Translations under genes and position numbers: made by a program
Shown here: piece by piece, positions 53,513-64,000 of the stretch
Layout: the number at the start of each line of letters is the position of its first letter
Position numbering within the stretch: position 1 is the first letter of the stretch
Notes under the pieces: generated by a model
The model's database searches: none
The model's input: the letters and a program-made list of their open reading frames with translations, nothing else
Told to the model about the DNA's origin: nothing
Assembly (NCBI GenBank): GCA_944324825.1
Contig: CALUXU010000002.1
Coordinates: 224,001-288,000, forward strand
Length of the DNA stretch: 64,000 nucleotides
From: Candidatus Gastranaerophilales bacterium
GTDB taxonomy: Bacteria > Cyanobacteriota > Vampirovibrionia > Gastranaerophilales > Gastranaerophilaceae
Direction of reading: 5' to 3'

Positions 53513-56220
53513 GATTCACCGTAATTTACATCTACAACAAGAGGAACTCTCAACGGTTGAGATAGCTCCATACATTTAACTACTAAATCTTTTACTTCTT
53601 CAAGCTCTGTTTTCGGAAGTTCAAACACAAGTTCATCATGCACCTGCATAATCATTTTAGCCGACAATTTTTTATCAGTTAGTTCTTTATCAACCTGAAT
53701 CATCGCCTGTTTAATTAAATCAGCGGCAGAACCTTGAAGCGGCTGATTAATAGCCGCTCTCTGCGCAAATTCTCTTATTTGAAAATTTGAACTCCCTAAT
53801 TCCGCAGATAAATATCTTTTTCTGCCAAGCAATGTTTCAACAAATCCAAATTTATTCGCAAACTCTATTTTCCCATTCATATACTGTTTTATTTTAGGAT
53901 ATGATTCAAAATACTTATCAATAAATTCCTGAGCCTGAGAATTTGATATATTCAATGCTTTTGCAAGTCCATATTTTGATTGCCCGTATACTATACCAAA
54001 ATTAACCGCCTTAGCTTTCCTTCTCATATCTTTTGTTACTTCATCTATTGAAACTCCGAATACTTTTGATGCCGTTAAAGTATGGACATCAACATCAGAA
54101 TTAAACGCTTCAATCAAATGTTCATCACCGGACACATGAGCCAAGAGTCTTAACTCAATTTGTGAATAATCCGCAGACAGAATCAAATTATGCTCCTTAT
54201 CCTGAGAACAAAACGCATTTCTGATTTTGTTTCCTTCTTCTGTTCTGATAGGTATATTCTGTAAATTAGGATTTGAAGAGGATAATCGGCCTGTCACTGT
54301 TATTGCCTGATTATACGTAGTATGAATTCTGCCGTCACGTTTTGATATCAATGTCGGTAAAGTATCTGTATATGTTGATTTTAGTTTAGAGAATTTTCTA
54401 TGCTGCAAAATATAGTCACAAATTTCATAATCCATTGCCAATTCTTCTAAAATTTCAGCAGATGTTGAACGTGATTTTTTCTTCTTGCTGTGTTTTATTT
54501 CCAATCTATCATATAATACTTCCGCTACCTGTTTTGGAGAATTGATATTAAACGGACCGCCTGCAAGCTGATAAATAAATTCTTCTAACTCTGCAAGCTT
54601 CTCTGTCATATAATCGGAAAGACTCTTTAAATAACCGACATCTATTGCAACACCTGTATACTCCATCTTTGCAAGCACTTTTGTCAATGGAAACTCTATG
54701 TCATACAACAAACTTTGCTCGGTTTTCGTAAGGTTTTCTTTCCAATATTGTGCGAGTTTTAGAATAGTATACCCTTCATCGGCCGCAAAAAGCCACATAT
54801 CGTCAGTACATTCTGCAGTCATTTCCTCTTTATCAGCCATCATATGGTTTAGAAAATCCATTGCTTGAAAATCCAGTGCATGATTTCGGCTAGGGTCTTT
54901 CACATAACTTGCAAGTAAAACGTCATAATCGAAACCGTCAAGTTCTATGCCGTTTATTTTTAAGATATTCATTACTCGCTTAGCATCAAAAAAAGCTTTC
55001 TTAGATTTTTGATTTTCTAAAAACGGTTTTATCTTATCTAAATATTTTGCCTCTATATAATATCCCTTATCTTCGATACCTAAAGATATACCTAAAATAT
55101 CTGTATCTGCGGCCGTATAAATATTTACTCCGGTCAATTCTGAAGTACTAAGTTTATCAATTATCGTATCAATATTAGAATCATCAGCCTTTGTTGATTC
55201 AAGCTCCACATCTCCTACAGTTTCTTTTATAGCTTGAGAAAAAAGTCCCAATTGTCCGTTATTTGATCGAGATTTTGTTTCCTTTTTCTGTTCAAGAATA
55301 GGGATAACCCCTTCTTTTTGACTCTTTTCTTCTGAACTGAATGAAGATAGTATTTTATTTATATTCTTGATAAATGAATAAAATTGCATTTTACGCAAAA
55401 ATTCGCTGACTTTATTGATATCAGGAAGAATTATATCCGCCTTATCAAAATCAAATTCAATATCTACATCTCTGATTATAGTCGCTAACTTTTTACTCAA
55501 TACTGCAATATCTTTTTCTGCACAGATTTTTTCCTTAACAGATTTTTTTTCAATATTATCGCAATCCTCAAGAACAGCCTCAAGGTTTCCGTATTTTTCT
55601 AACAATTGCTGTGCAGTCTTAGGCCCGATACCTTTTATTCCCGGAATATTATCAGAAGTATCGCCTCTTAATGCCTTATAGTCAACAACTTGATTAGGAT
55701 AAACTCCTAACTTATCAAATACCTGTTTCCAGCCGTATTCTTTTAGTTCACCCTGTGACGGAATCAAAACCTTTATCATACCGTTTTCATCAATCAATTG
55801 AAATGAATCCTGATCTCCTGTCAAGATAAGAGTTTTGTCCCCTCTTTCTGATGCTCGTTTAGAAATTGTACCGATTACATCATCAGCCTCAAATCCGGCT
55901 TTGGTATAAATAGGAATATCAAAAGCCTTTAAACCTTCAAAAATAAATTCCATCTGAACAGATAATGAATCCGGCATTGTTTCACGATTGGCTTTATATT
56001 CTTCGTACATTTCAGTTCTGAATGTATGATGAGAAACATCAAATGCAACAGCTATTGAATCCGGTTTTATCTTGGCAAGTAAATCAAATATCGCTTTAAA
56101 AAAACCATATACAGCCCAGGTTGGTTGGTTCTGAGAATTCTTCATTGAGGTGCGTTCCAGTGCAAAATACTGTCTGAATGCCAGAGCGTGACCGTCAATT
56201 AATACTAAAGTTTTCCCCAT
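53497..56220 (-). CDS. polA: DNA polymerase I
   Basis: 907 aa. 5'-3' exonuclease domain first (LIDGHALAFRQYFAL, GDQDSFQLI, GIKGIGPKTAQQLL), then a 3'-5' exonuclease-like domain at about 345-520, and the polymerase: DYSQIELRLLAH (motif A, about 681), RRKAKAVNFGIVYG (motif B) and MQVHDELVFELPK (motif C, about 857). In the exo domain the usual D-x-E pair is replaced (TGVNIYTAADT, about 361-371) and N-x-x-x-D is AFFDAKR, so proofreading is probably lost, as in Bacillus/Thermus-type enzymes. AAGGAT precedes the ATG. Confidence 0.97.
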   Translation of the reverse strand: MGKTLVLIDGHALAFRQYFALERTSMKNSQNQPTWAVYGFFKAIFDLLAKIKPDSIAVAFDVSHHTFRTEMYEEYKANRETMPDSLSVQMEFIFEGLKAFDIPIYTKAGFEADDVIGTISKRASERGDKTLILTGDQDSFQLIDENGMIKVLIPSQGELKEYGWKQVFDKLGVYPNQVVDYKALRGDTSDNIPGIKGIGPKTAQQLLEKYGNLEAVLEDCDNIEKKSVKEKICAEKDIAVLSKKLATIIRDVDIEFDFDKADIILPDINKVSEFLRKMQFYSFIKNINKILSSFSSEEKSQKEGVIPILEQKKETKSRSNNGQLGLFSQAIKETVGDVELESTKADDSNIDTIIDKLSTSELTGVNIYTAADTDILGISLGIEDKGYYIEAKYLDKIKPFLENQKSKKAFFDAKRVMNILKINGIELDGFDYDVLLASYVKDPSRNHALDFQAMDFLNHMMADKEEMTAECTDDMWLFAADEGYTILKLAQYWKENLTKTEQSLLYDIEFPLTKVLAKMEYTGVAIDVGYLKSLSDYMTEKLAELEEFIYQLAGGPFNINSPKQVAEVLYDRLEIKHSKKKKSRSTSAEILEELAMDYEICDYILQHRKFSKLKSTYTDTLPTLISKRDGRIHTTYNQAITVTGRLSSSNPNLQNIPIRTEEGNKIRNAFCSQDKEHNLILSADYSQIELRLLAHVSGDEHLIEAFNSDVDVHTLTASKVFGVSIDEVTKDMRRKAKAVNFGIVYGQSKYGLAKALNISNSQAQEFIDKYFESYPKIKQYMNGKIEFANKFGFVETLLGRKRYLSAELGSSNFQIREFAQRAAINQPLQGSAADLIKQAMIQVDKELTDKKLSAKMIMQVHDELVFELPKTELEEVKDLVVKCMELSQPLRVPLVVDVNYGESWKES

Positions 56221-56309
56221 AAATATCCTTCCAACCTAAATACACCTAAGTCTATTGTATCAATTCAACAGAATAAGTCCAGAAATTAATAAATCAAAAT
56301 GAATAAAAA

Positions 56310-57014
56310 CTATGACATACTGGTATCAGGTGAAACCTGTTTGCCGTTATCATCTAAATAAAGCTTCTTCCCGCTTTGTGTTGTATATTCATTTACCTGA
56401 ACAGATTTACCATTTACCGTTATAGATGTTGTTTTAACATCACCAACTACAGGATCACCCGCTTTTTTCTGTTCTTCAATAAATTTATTTTGATTATCAA
56501 CAGATTCTTGCTGTGCAGGATCAGAGGCTTTTAATTTTTCCATTATAGCCTCTATATCACCACCAAACTGTACTTGACCTGAGTTACTTATAGTTATAGT
56601 TGCACTCTTACCATCTGCAGATAATGTACATGTATTATTTTTATCCCAGTCAGAAACAGTTATACCGGCTTTTTTCATTGCCGCTAAATCAGATTCACAG
56701 CCTTGTTTTGCCTGCTCAATAGCTTCTGTATCAACCGTACCTGATTCTTGTGTACCTTGAGTAGCTTGCGTTTCTTGAGCACCTTGAGTTGCACCAACTC
56801 CGCCAATCCCCATGGCACCCATTATGACACCAGTAATCATTGATACAATGGGATTACCGCTTGTTGCTTGCTGCAAATTCTGAACACTGGATTTCAACAT
56901 TTCTTCAGCAATCATTGCGGTATAATCTTTTTGCGTACCGCCGTTTTGCTGTACCTGCTTCTTTTGGTTGAATAATTCAACATTATTATTGTTATTATTA
57001 ACGGTTAATGACAT
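56310..57014 (-). CDS. Hypothetical effector-like protein (paralogue of 57744-58316)
   Basis: 234 aa. Start MSLTVNNNNNNVELFNQKKQ, GAGGAT before the ATG. A Gly-rich hydrophobic stretch (IVSMITGVIMGAMGIGGVG) follows at about residues 56-75, then a Gln/Thr linker (ATQGAQETQATQGTQ). The C-terminal half, about 120 residues, aligns with the protein at 57744: CESDLAAMKKAGITVSDWDK, NTCTLSADGKSATITI, YLDDNGKQV. No known family. There is no Sec signal. The paralogy suggests a repeated exported module. Confidence 0.75.
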   Translation of the reverse strand: MSLTVNNNNNNVELFNQKKQVQQNGGTQKDYTAMIAEEMLKSSVQNLQQATSGNPIVSMITGVIMGAMGIGGVGATQGAQETQATQGTQESGTVDTEAIEQAKQGCESDLAAMKKAGITVSDWDKNNTCTLSADGKSATITISNSGQVQFGGDIEAIMEKLKASDPAQQESVDNQNKFIEEQKKAGDPVVGDVKTTSITVNGKSVQVNEYTTQSGKKLYLDDNGKQVSPDTSMS

Positions 57015-57077
57015 GTTTATATCCTCATGAATATAAAAAAAAAATCATTATCTTAAATTTCAACTGCATAATTTATT

Positions 57078-57106
57078 TTTACAAATCGTAATATTTTGTA
57101 TATAAT
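57078..57106 (+). promoter_or_regulatory. Promoter placing the TSS at the start codon (leaderless)
   Basis: TTTACA (57078-57083), 17-bp spacer, TATAAT (57101-57106). Six bases separate the -10 from ATG 57113, so transcription should begin at about the A of the start codon, with no room for an SD. Confidence 0.75.
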
Positions 57107-57112
57107 AAGTTT

Positions 57113-57757
57113 ATGAAAAAGTTTTTAATCATATTAAGTATTTTATTATTTTCACTGCCTGTATACAGTGAATACTCAAATATAAAACAAAAAACCGAAT
57201 ACAACTGCGCCCCGGTTTCTTCAGCAAACTGCATTATTAATTTATATGATAAACAGTATCCAAATATGGTAGAAGAGCTTACAAAACTTGAGAAAACCAA
57301 ACAAACCGGAACAACCGTTACAAATCTGTGCAGAGGACTTAATAAATACTTAAAACAAAATAATCTGAAAGCCAATATATCATATTACGGTATTATTAAC
57401 GCTGATAAAAAATACCAAAAATTACACGGTATTTGCCTGGAAAAACTTCAAGGACAAGGAATTGTTAATATAGGAATCTACAAAAGATATAACGATACCT
57501 ATATAAGACAAGAAAGCCGATATGTAACAATAACAGGTATAGGTGATAATTCTCTATACGTATTGGATCCATACAGCAAACATCAAGATGTTGAAACCTG
57601 GACATTTGAAAAACAAAAACTTAATCTCATAAATAAAGATAAATATGAAACATTTTCTCAAGCCAATGAAGCTTATATTATAACATCACCTGTTGATTAC
57701 CTTGAAGAAGGTGAATTTATAATTATAAACGGGGTTATAATCGTTAATCCGACTTAA
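57113..57757 (+). CDS. Secreted C39/papain-like peptidase-fold protein with altered active site
   Basis: 214 aa with a signal peptide (MKKFLIILSILLFSLPVYS). YNCAPVSSANCIIN has C32 in the C39-like context (NCAP-S-A), and YVLDPYSKHQD matches the Asp region. Where peptidases have GHY/W before the V.v.G strand, this has SRYVTITGIG, an Arg instead of the catalytic His. It may be an inactive binding protein or an enzyme with another base. It lies on the opposite strand inside the cluster of unknown exported proteins; its end overlaps the 57744 gene by 14 bases. Translated from a leaderless promoter. Confidence 0.68.
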   Translation: MKKFLIILSILLFSLPVYSEYSNIKQKTEYNCAPVSSANCIINLYDKQYPNMVEELTKLEKTKQTGTTVTNLCRGLNKYLKQNNLKANISYYGIINADKKYQKLHGICLEKLQGQGIVNIGIYKRYNDTYIRQESRYVTITGIGDNSLYVLDPYSKHQDVETWTFEKQKLNLINKDKYETFSQANEAYIITSPVDYLEEGEFIIINGVIIVNPT

Positions 57758-58316
57758 CTTGATTTCCGTTGTTATCCAAATACGCTACAGATGTTTCGCC
57801 GGAAGAAGATTTAAAAGTACATTCAACAACTGATGTTTCTTTTCCGTTAATCTTTATCTTTTTAATCTTTTGGTCCGCCAGTTCATACCCTTTGTCCTGA
57901 AAGCCTTTTACAAAGTTCTCATATTTTTGAGAAGCTTCTTTTTCACCAGGTGAAGCTTGCTCCAAATAATTCTGCATATATTCCATATCACCTGCGAATT
58001 CCGGTTCGCCTGCAGCATTTAAGGTTATTGTTGCAGTCTTGCCGTTATGACTTAAAGTACAAGTATTCCCACTCCAGGTAACGGAAACTCCTGCAGCTTT
58101 AAATGAATCTAAATCAGATTGTAACCCGGCCTTCGCATCTTTTTGCGCCTGTGTTTCAGGAATATTTTGAGTAGGTTTTGTAACAACTTTATCCTTAGAT
58201 GCTGCAACATTTGAATTCCATATTGAATCATTCTCAACAGGCAGAAGCCCTTTATTATTGTTTAAATACTCCATTGTATAGCCAAAACTATACTTATTTT
58301 GAACAGTTAAAGACAT
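57744..58316 (-). CDS. Hypothetical effector-like protein (paralogue of 56310-57014)
   Basis: 190 aa. MSLTVQNKYSFGYTMEYLNN at the start, AAGGAG before the ATG. The C-terminal part (QSDLDSFKAAGVSVTWSG, NTCTLSHNGKTATITLNAAG, YLDNNGNQVKSD) aligns with the 56310 protein over most of its length. The Gly-rich hydrophobic stretch of that paralogue is missing here, replaced by a short Lys/Thr linker. No signal peptide. A conserved single Cys lies in NTCTLS in both. Function unknown. Confidence 0.75.
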   Translation of the reverse strand: MSLTVQNKYSFGYTMEYLNNNKGLLPVENDSIWNSNVAASKDKVVTKPTQNIPETQAQKDAKAGLQSDLDSFKAAGVSVTWSGNTCTLSHNGKTATITLNAAGEPEFAGDMEYMQNYLEQASPGEKEASQKYENFVKGFQDKGYELADQKIKKIKINGKETSVVECTFKSSSGETSVAYLDNNGNQVKSD

Positions 58317-58401
58317 AATTTAACTCCTTAATTTCCCCATATATATATAAAGAAAAATTGAAGAGTTAAATTGATGTTTTATTAAGAAATATTAATTTAA
58401 A

Positions 58402-59727
58402 CTAATTTGTTAATTCTGCATATTTCAACAATGCAGAATTAGACTTTTTACCCGATAAATCTGTAAAATAAACAGATGCCAGTTTAGATTTAAAATCTTC
58501 TATAGGAATTTCAATTCCGACACGTGATTTTTTAGAATCAACAACAGTTACGCTCTTTTTCCCTATTTTCTTAATAGCATAAGTAGTATCCGGCAACAAT
58601 TTCACTTTTTCATGGTGTTTATTTAATATTGTTAAAGGCTCTTTTATATCAAATTTACAAGCAGCAGCATACGAATTAGGATTCTTTGCGAAATCATCCA
58701 TAAATTTTTGATAATAAGATTTTGAATAAAGATTTAAAGAGTTTAAACCTTTAGCATCAGTCTCCGGCATCTTTTTCATATCTATTTGAGCGGATTTTTT
58801 ACCCGTCAAAAGATAATAAACCTGATTAGCATTTATACTGTCAAATAATGAAGAGTCACCTTTAGGAGAATTTTGAACATAGCCCGGGATATCCTTATTT
58901 TGACTTATATTTCCGTTTTTTAAATCATTCATATACTTTTCAAACGCTAATTCAAAAGCAAGAACATCGCCGTCACCTTTTGAATATTTCTTTGCATACT
59001 TCTTTACTCTGCCTTTCTCGTCAAAATCTATATCATAAGCCTTACTTGCATTTTTCAATTCTTTCTTAGTTATTGTGTATTCTTTATCAACACCTTTTAA
59101 ACTTACGGTTACTGATTCATCATCATTAACTTTAACAGCGTTTTGAATAGCAGCTTTACCAATTTGAGAATAAGAGAGCGAATTTAAAGCTGATAATAAT
59201 CCGGAATCATTGATATTTCCCTGCTTCGTATTAGAAATTCTACCGCTAATACGAGTATTAGCATAGGTACTGTATAAATCGGCAGCAAGACCTAATGCAG
59301 CACCAGACAGAACAAGCCAGAAAGTTTTTGACAACATTCCGACAGCAATATGATGTTTTAAACTTTTCTCTGGGTGCAGTTGTTGTGAACGCTGCACCCA
59401 TTTATCCAAGTTCCCGACAAGCCATTTTATAACCGGCACTTTTTGCACAGAAGGAACAACCTTTGCAAGCCCATAAACACCAGCAAAAAATGCCCCCTGC
59501 AATACCCCCCAGGTTGCACCTATAAATGCAGCACCTGCTCTTTCCTTATTCTTACGGTGGTTAGCAATAGTAACAGCAATACTGTTATTTTTTATCTCTT
59601 GAATATCATTATAAGTATCAATTATATCCTGGTAGTTAGAATGAATGGTAGGTGCAGTTATTCCCAAAACTTGAGAGTTGCCGGGAATAGAATTATTCAT
59701 AATCGGATAATTATTAATAACTGCCAT
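58402..59727 (-). CDS. Calpain-fold protein without catalytic residues, with two membrane segments
   Basis: 441 aa. A polar N-terminus, two hydrophobic segments (AGAAFIGATWGVLQGAFFAG and TFWLVLSGAALGLAADL, about 65-150), then a domain alignable with the calpain-type protein at 32018: NDSGLLSALNSL against GDCRFLSLINSL, GVDKEYTITKKEL against AGNNTITVKKSDI, DTTYAIKKI against NHAYAVKNV, VTVVDSKK against VELINPWD. At the three triad positions it has S175 (for C), T381 (for H) and D397 (for N). It is probably a pseudo-peptidase. AAGG lies before the ATG. The alignment is by eye. Confidence 0.7.
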   Translation of the reverse strand: MAVINNYPIMNNSIPGNSQVLGITAPTIHSNYQDIIDTYNDIQEIKNNSIAVTIANHRKNKERAGAAFIGATWGVLQGAFFAGVYGLAKVVPSVQKVPVIKWLVGNLDKWVQRSQQLHPEKSLKHHIAVGMLSKTFWLVLSGAALGLAADLYSTYANTRISGRISNTKQGNINDSGLLSALNSLSYSQIGKAAIQNAVKVNDDESVTVSLKGVDKEYTITKKELKNASKAYDIDFDEKGRVKKYAKKYSKGDGDVLAFELAFEKYMNDLKNGNISQNKDIPGYVQNSPKGDSSLFDSINANQVYYLLTGKKSAQIDMKKMPETDAKGLNSLNLYSKSYYQKFMDDFAKNPNSYAAACKFDIKEPLTILNKHHEKVKLLPDTTYAIKKIGKKSVTVVDSKKSRVGIEIPIEDFKSKLASVYFTDLSGKKSNSALLKYAELTN

Positions 59728-59810
59728 AAACTACCTAACCTTATATATATAAAGTATTTTTACGGCCAAAAATTGCTTTATATGGATTGTTTTTATTAAT
59801 AATATTTATG

Positions 59811-60134
59811 TAATAAAAAAAGATTGAACTTGAAATCCATCAAATTCAATCTTTTATTTTAAATAAGAACTTGGCAACTAGCTATCTTCACAGAAAATGT
59901 CCTACAAGTCTTTGTTCGGGATGACTCTGCCGAGACGACGATTGAGTATCGTCGGCGAGAGGGAAGGGTGGGTAATAAAAAAAGATTGAACTTGAAATCC
60001 ATCAAATTCAATCTTTTATTTTAAATAAGAACTTGGCAACTAGCTATCTTCACAGAAAATGTCCTACAAGTCTTTGTTCGGGATGACTCTGCCGAGACGA
60101 CGATTGAGTATCGTCGGCGAGAGGGAAGGGTGGG
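59811..60134. repeat. Two identical 162-bp tandem units of rRNA terminator plus 5S remnant
   Basis: Units 59811-59972 and 59973-60134 read identical. Each holds an A-rich terminator stem, then GAACTTGGCAACTAGCTATC continuing like the 5S 3' end, a diverged, shortened 5S-like stretch, and a CGACGAT/ATCGTCG hairpin. The first 70 bases recur a third time at 60135, leading into the genuine 5S gene. Confidence 0.85.
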
Positions 60135-60138
60135 TAAT

Positions 60139-60179
60139 AAAAAAAGATTGAACTTGAAATCCATCAAATTCAATCTTTT
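60139..60179 (-). terminator. Intrinsic terminator of the rRNA operon (with two upstream copies)
   Basis: On the minus strand AAAAGATTGAA, then TTG with a mismatch, a loop, and the complementary arm, followed by a T-run. Copies at 59815-59855 and 59977-60017 are further downstream in the direction of transcription and would act as back-ups. Confidence 0.85.
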
Positions 60180-60193
60180 ATTTTAAATAAGAA

Positions 60194-60308
60194 CTTGGCA
60201 ACTAGCTATCTTCCCAGGAAGTGGCCCTCCAAGTATTTTCGCCGCAATGAGTCTTTACGACCGTGTTCGGGATGGGAACGGGTGTTTTCCTCACGCTTGG
60301 TCACCAAG
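60194..60308 (-). rRNA. rrf: 5S ribosomal RNA
   Basis: About 115 nt. The ends CTTGGTGAC and GTTGCCAAG pair. The loop sequence CCCGTTCCCATCCCGAACAC and the GGGAAGATAGCTAG end are typical. It lies 120 nt after the 23S gene. Ends are estimated. Confidence 0.9.
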
Positions 60309-60429
60309 AATGCTGTTGTAACTACCTTAAAATAAGGATAGTCAGTGACTGCACTCATCGTGCACTGAAAGTTGCATAAAGATTATAAATCTTGTAATCA
60401 TCTTAACCTCATAAGGATAAACCTTATTT

Positions 60430-63433
<3,004 letters not shown>

Positions 63434-63697
63434 TAATATTGGTTAACATTGATGATTACGCTTATATTTTGATAACAGTATTTTCTCAAATACATCAAAT
63501 ATACGCTTTATAATCTTATGCAATTTTCAATGTACAATCAGTTTAAACACTGAAAGCAGAACAGACTGAAAACTATACTTGGATTCAAGCCTCGTCCACA
63601 AAGTAAATGATAGACAAAAAACTTTGTGTTGTCAACGGCTTCGACCTTGGGATGGAGGCTAATTTTAAAATGCTTGAGCATTACCTCAATCTCCCTA
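63434..63697 (-). other. 16S-23S spacer without tRNA genes
   Basis: About 264 bases, A/T-rich. I see no tRNA (no GGTTCGA-type T-loop with matching acceptor stem). It probably holds the processing stems for both rRNAs. Confidence 0.7.

Positions 63698-64000
<303 letters not shown>

Noticed and set aside
63434..63697. tRNA-Ile/Ala in the rRNA spacer
   Set aside because: No cloverleaf or T-loop consensus was found by eye.

Overview
This window looks like a piece of chromosome from a low-GC, flagellated, Gram-negative-type bacterium. The best fit is a gut-type non-photosynthetic relative of cyanobacteria (Vampirovibrionia / 'Melainabacteria', order Gastranaerophilales). That assignment is an inference from several signs: a DUF2993 protein and a PilZ protein, a PPi-dependent phosphofructokinase, a flagellar export cluster, a FHA-type exoprotein, many TPR proteins, and the 16S 3' region. 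A full 16S gene would settle it. Shine-Dalgarno sites of the AGGAGG type precede most genes and the 16S 3' end keeps the matching CCTCC. A few genes appear to be leaderless.

Layout. 1-602: 5' part of a leftward gene for a Gly/Ala-rich hydrophobic protein, then repeat-rich spacer DNA. 1.2-8.2 kb: a rightward run with rny, ymdB, a PHP phosphoesterase, a prepilin-like protein, a LOG-family protein and a long acidic repeat protein. 8.2-12.5 kb: a DUF1796 protein, pfp and an Hcp-like protein that has lost its cluster cysteines. 12.6-15.5 kb: a leftward overlapping operon (DUF2993, GerMN, HicB-like, rimI, bioY). 15.7-17.8 kb: zinc ribbon, radical SAM, smpB and a coiled-coil protein. 17.8-24.2 kb: a TPR-glycosyltransferase, a small repeat protein, plsY, a metallopeptidase-like protein and valS. 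24.3-27.4 kb: an MBOAT / AlgJ-like O-acetylation pair. 27.4-28.3 kb: a spacer full of inverted repeats. 28.3-30.3 kb: a MarR-regulated drug exporter. 30.3-41.7 kb: acetolactate synthase-like enzyme, an RTX-calpain protein, mutL, a GH13-like protein, TPR proteins, PilZ and ACT. 41.9-49.6 kb: an AMIN-like protein, a flagellin with an inserted GLUG domain, and fliR-fliQ-fliP-fliO-fliN/Y. 49.8-56.2 kb: a TpsA-like exoprotein and polA. 56.3-59.7 kb: a cluster of exported or effector-like proteins of unknown role. 59.8-64 kb: a leftward rRNA operon (16S partial, 23S, 5S) followed by tandem copies of its own 3' end.

The most unusual content is a set of proteins with degenerate or unusual active sites. 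Residue alignments made by eye suggest that the 58402-59727 protein is a calpain-fold paralogue of the 32018-34045 RTX-calpain protein, with all three catalytic residues replaced (C to S, H to T, N to D). The Hcp-like protein at 10884 keeps the fold landmarks but lacks the cluster cysteines. The C39-like protein at 57113 has Arg where the catalytic His is expected. Other notable points are a flagellin with GLUG repeats, a fliQ with a long tail next to a pilus-type (CpaC N-terminal-like) protein, an RBS buried in the upstream gene's palindromic terminator (20346-20376), a 27-bp inverted repeat bracketing the 27.4-28.2 kb spacer, and an identical 162-bp tandem duplication of the rRNA operon terminator plus 5S remnants.
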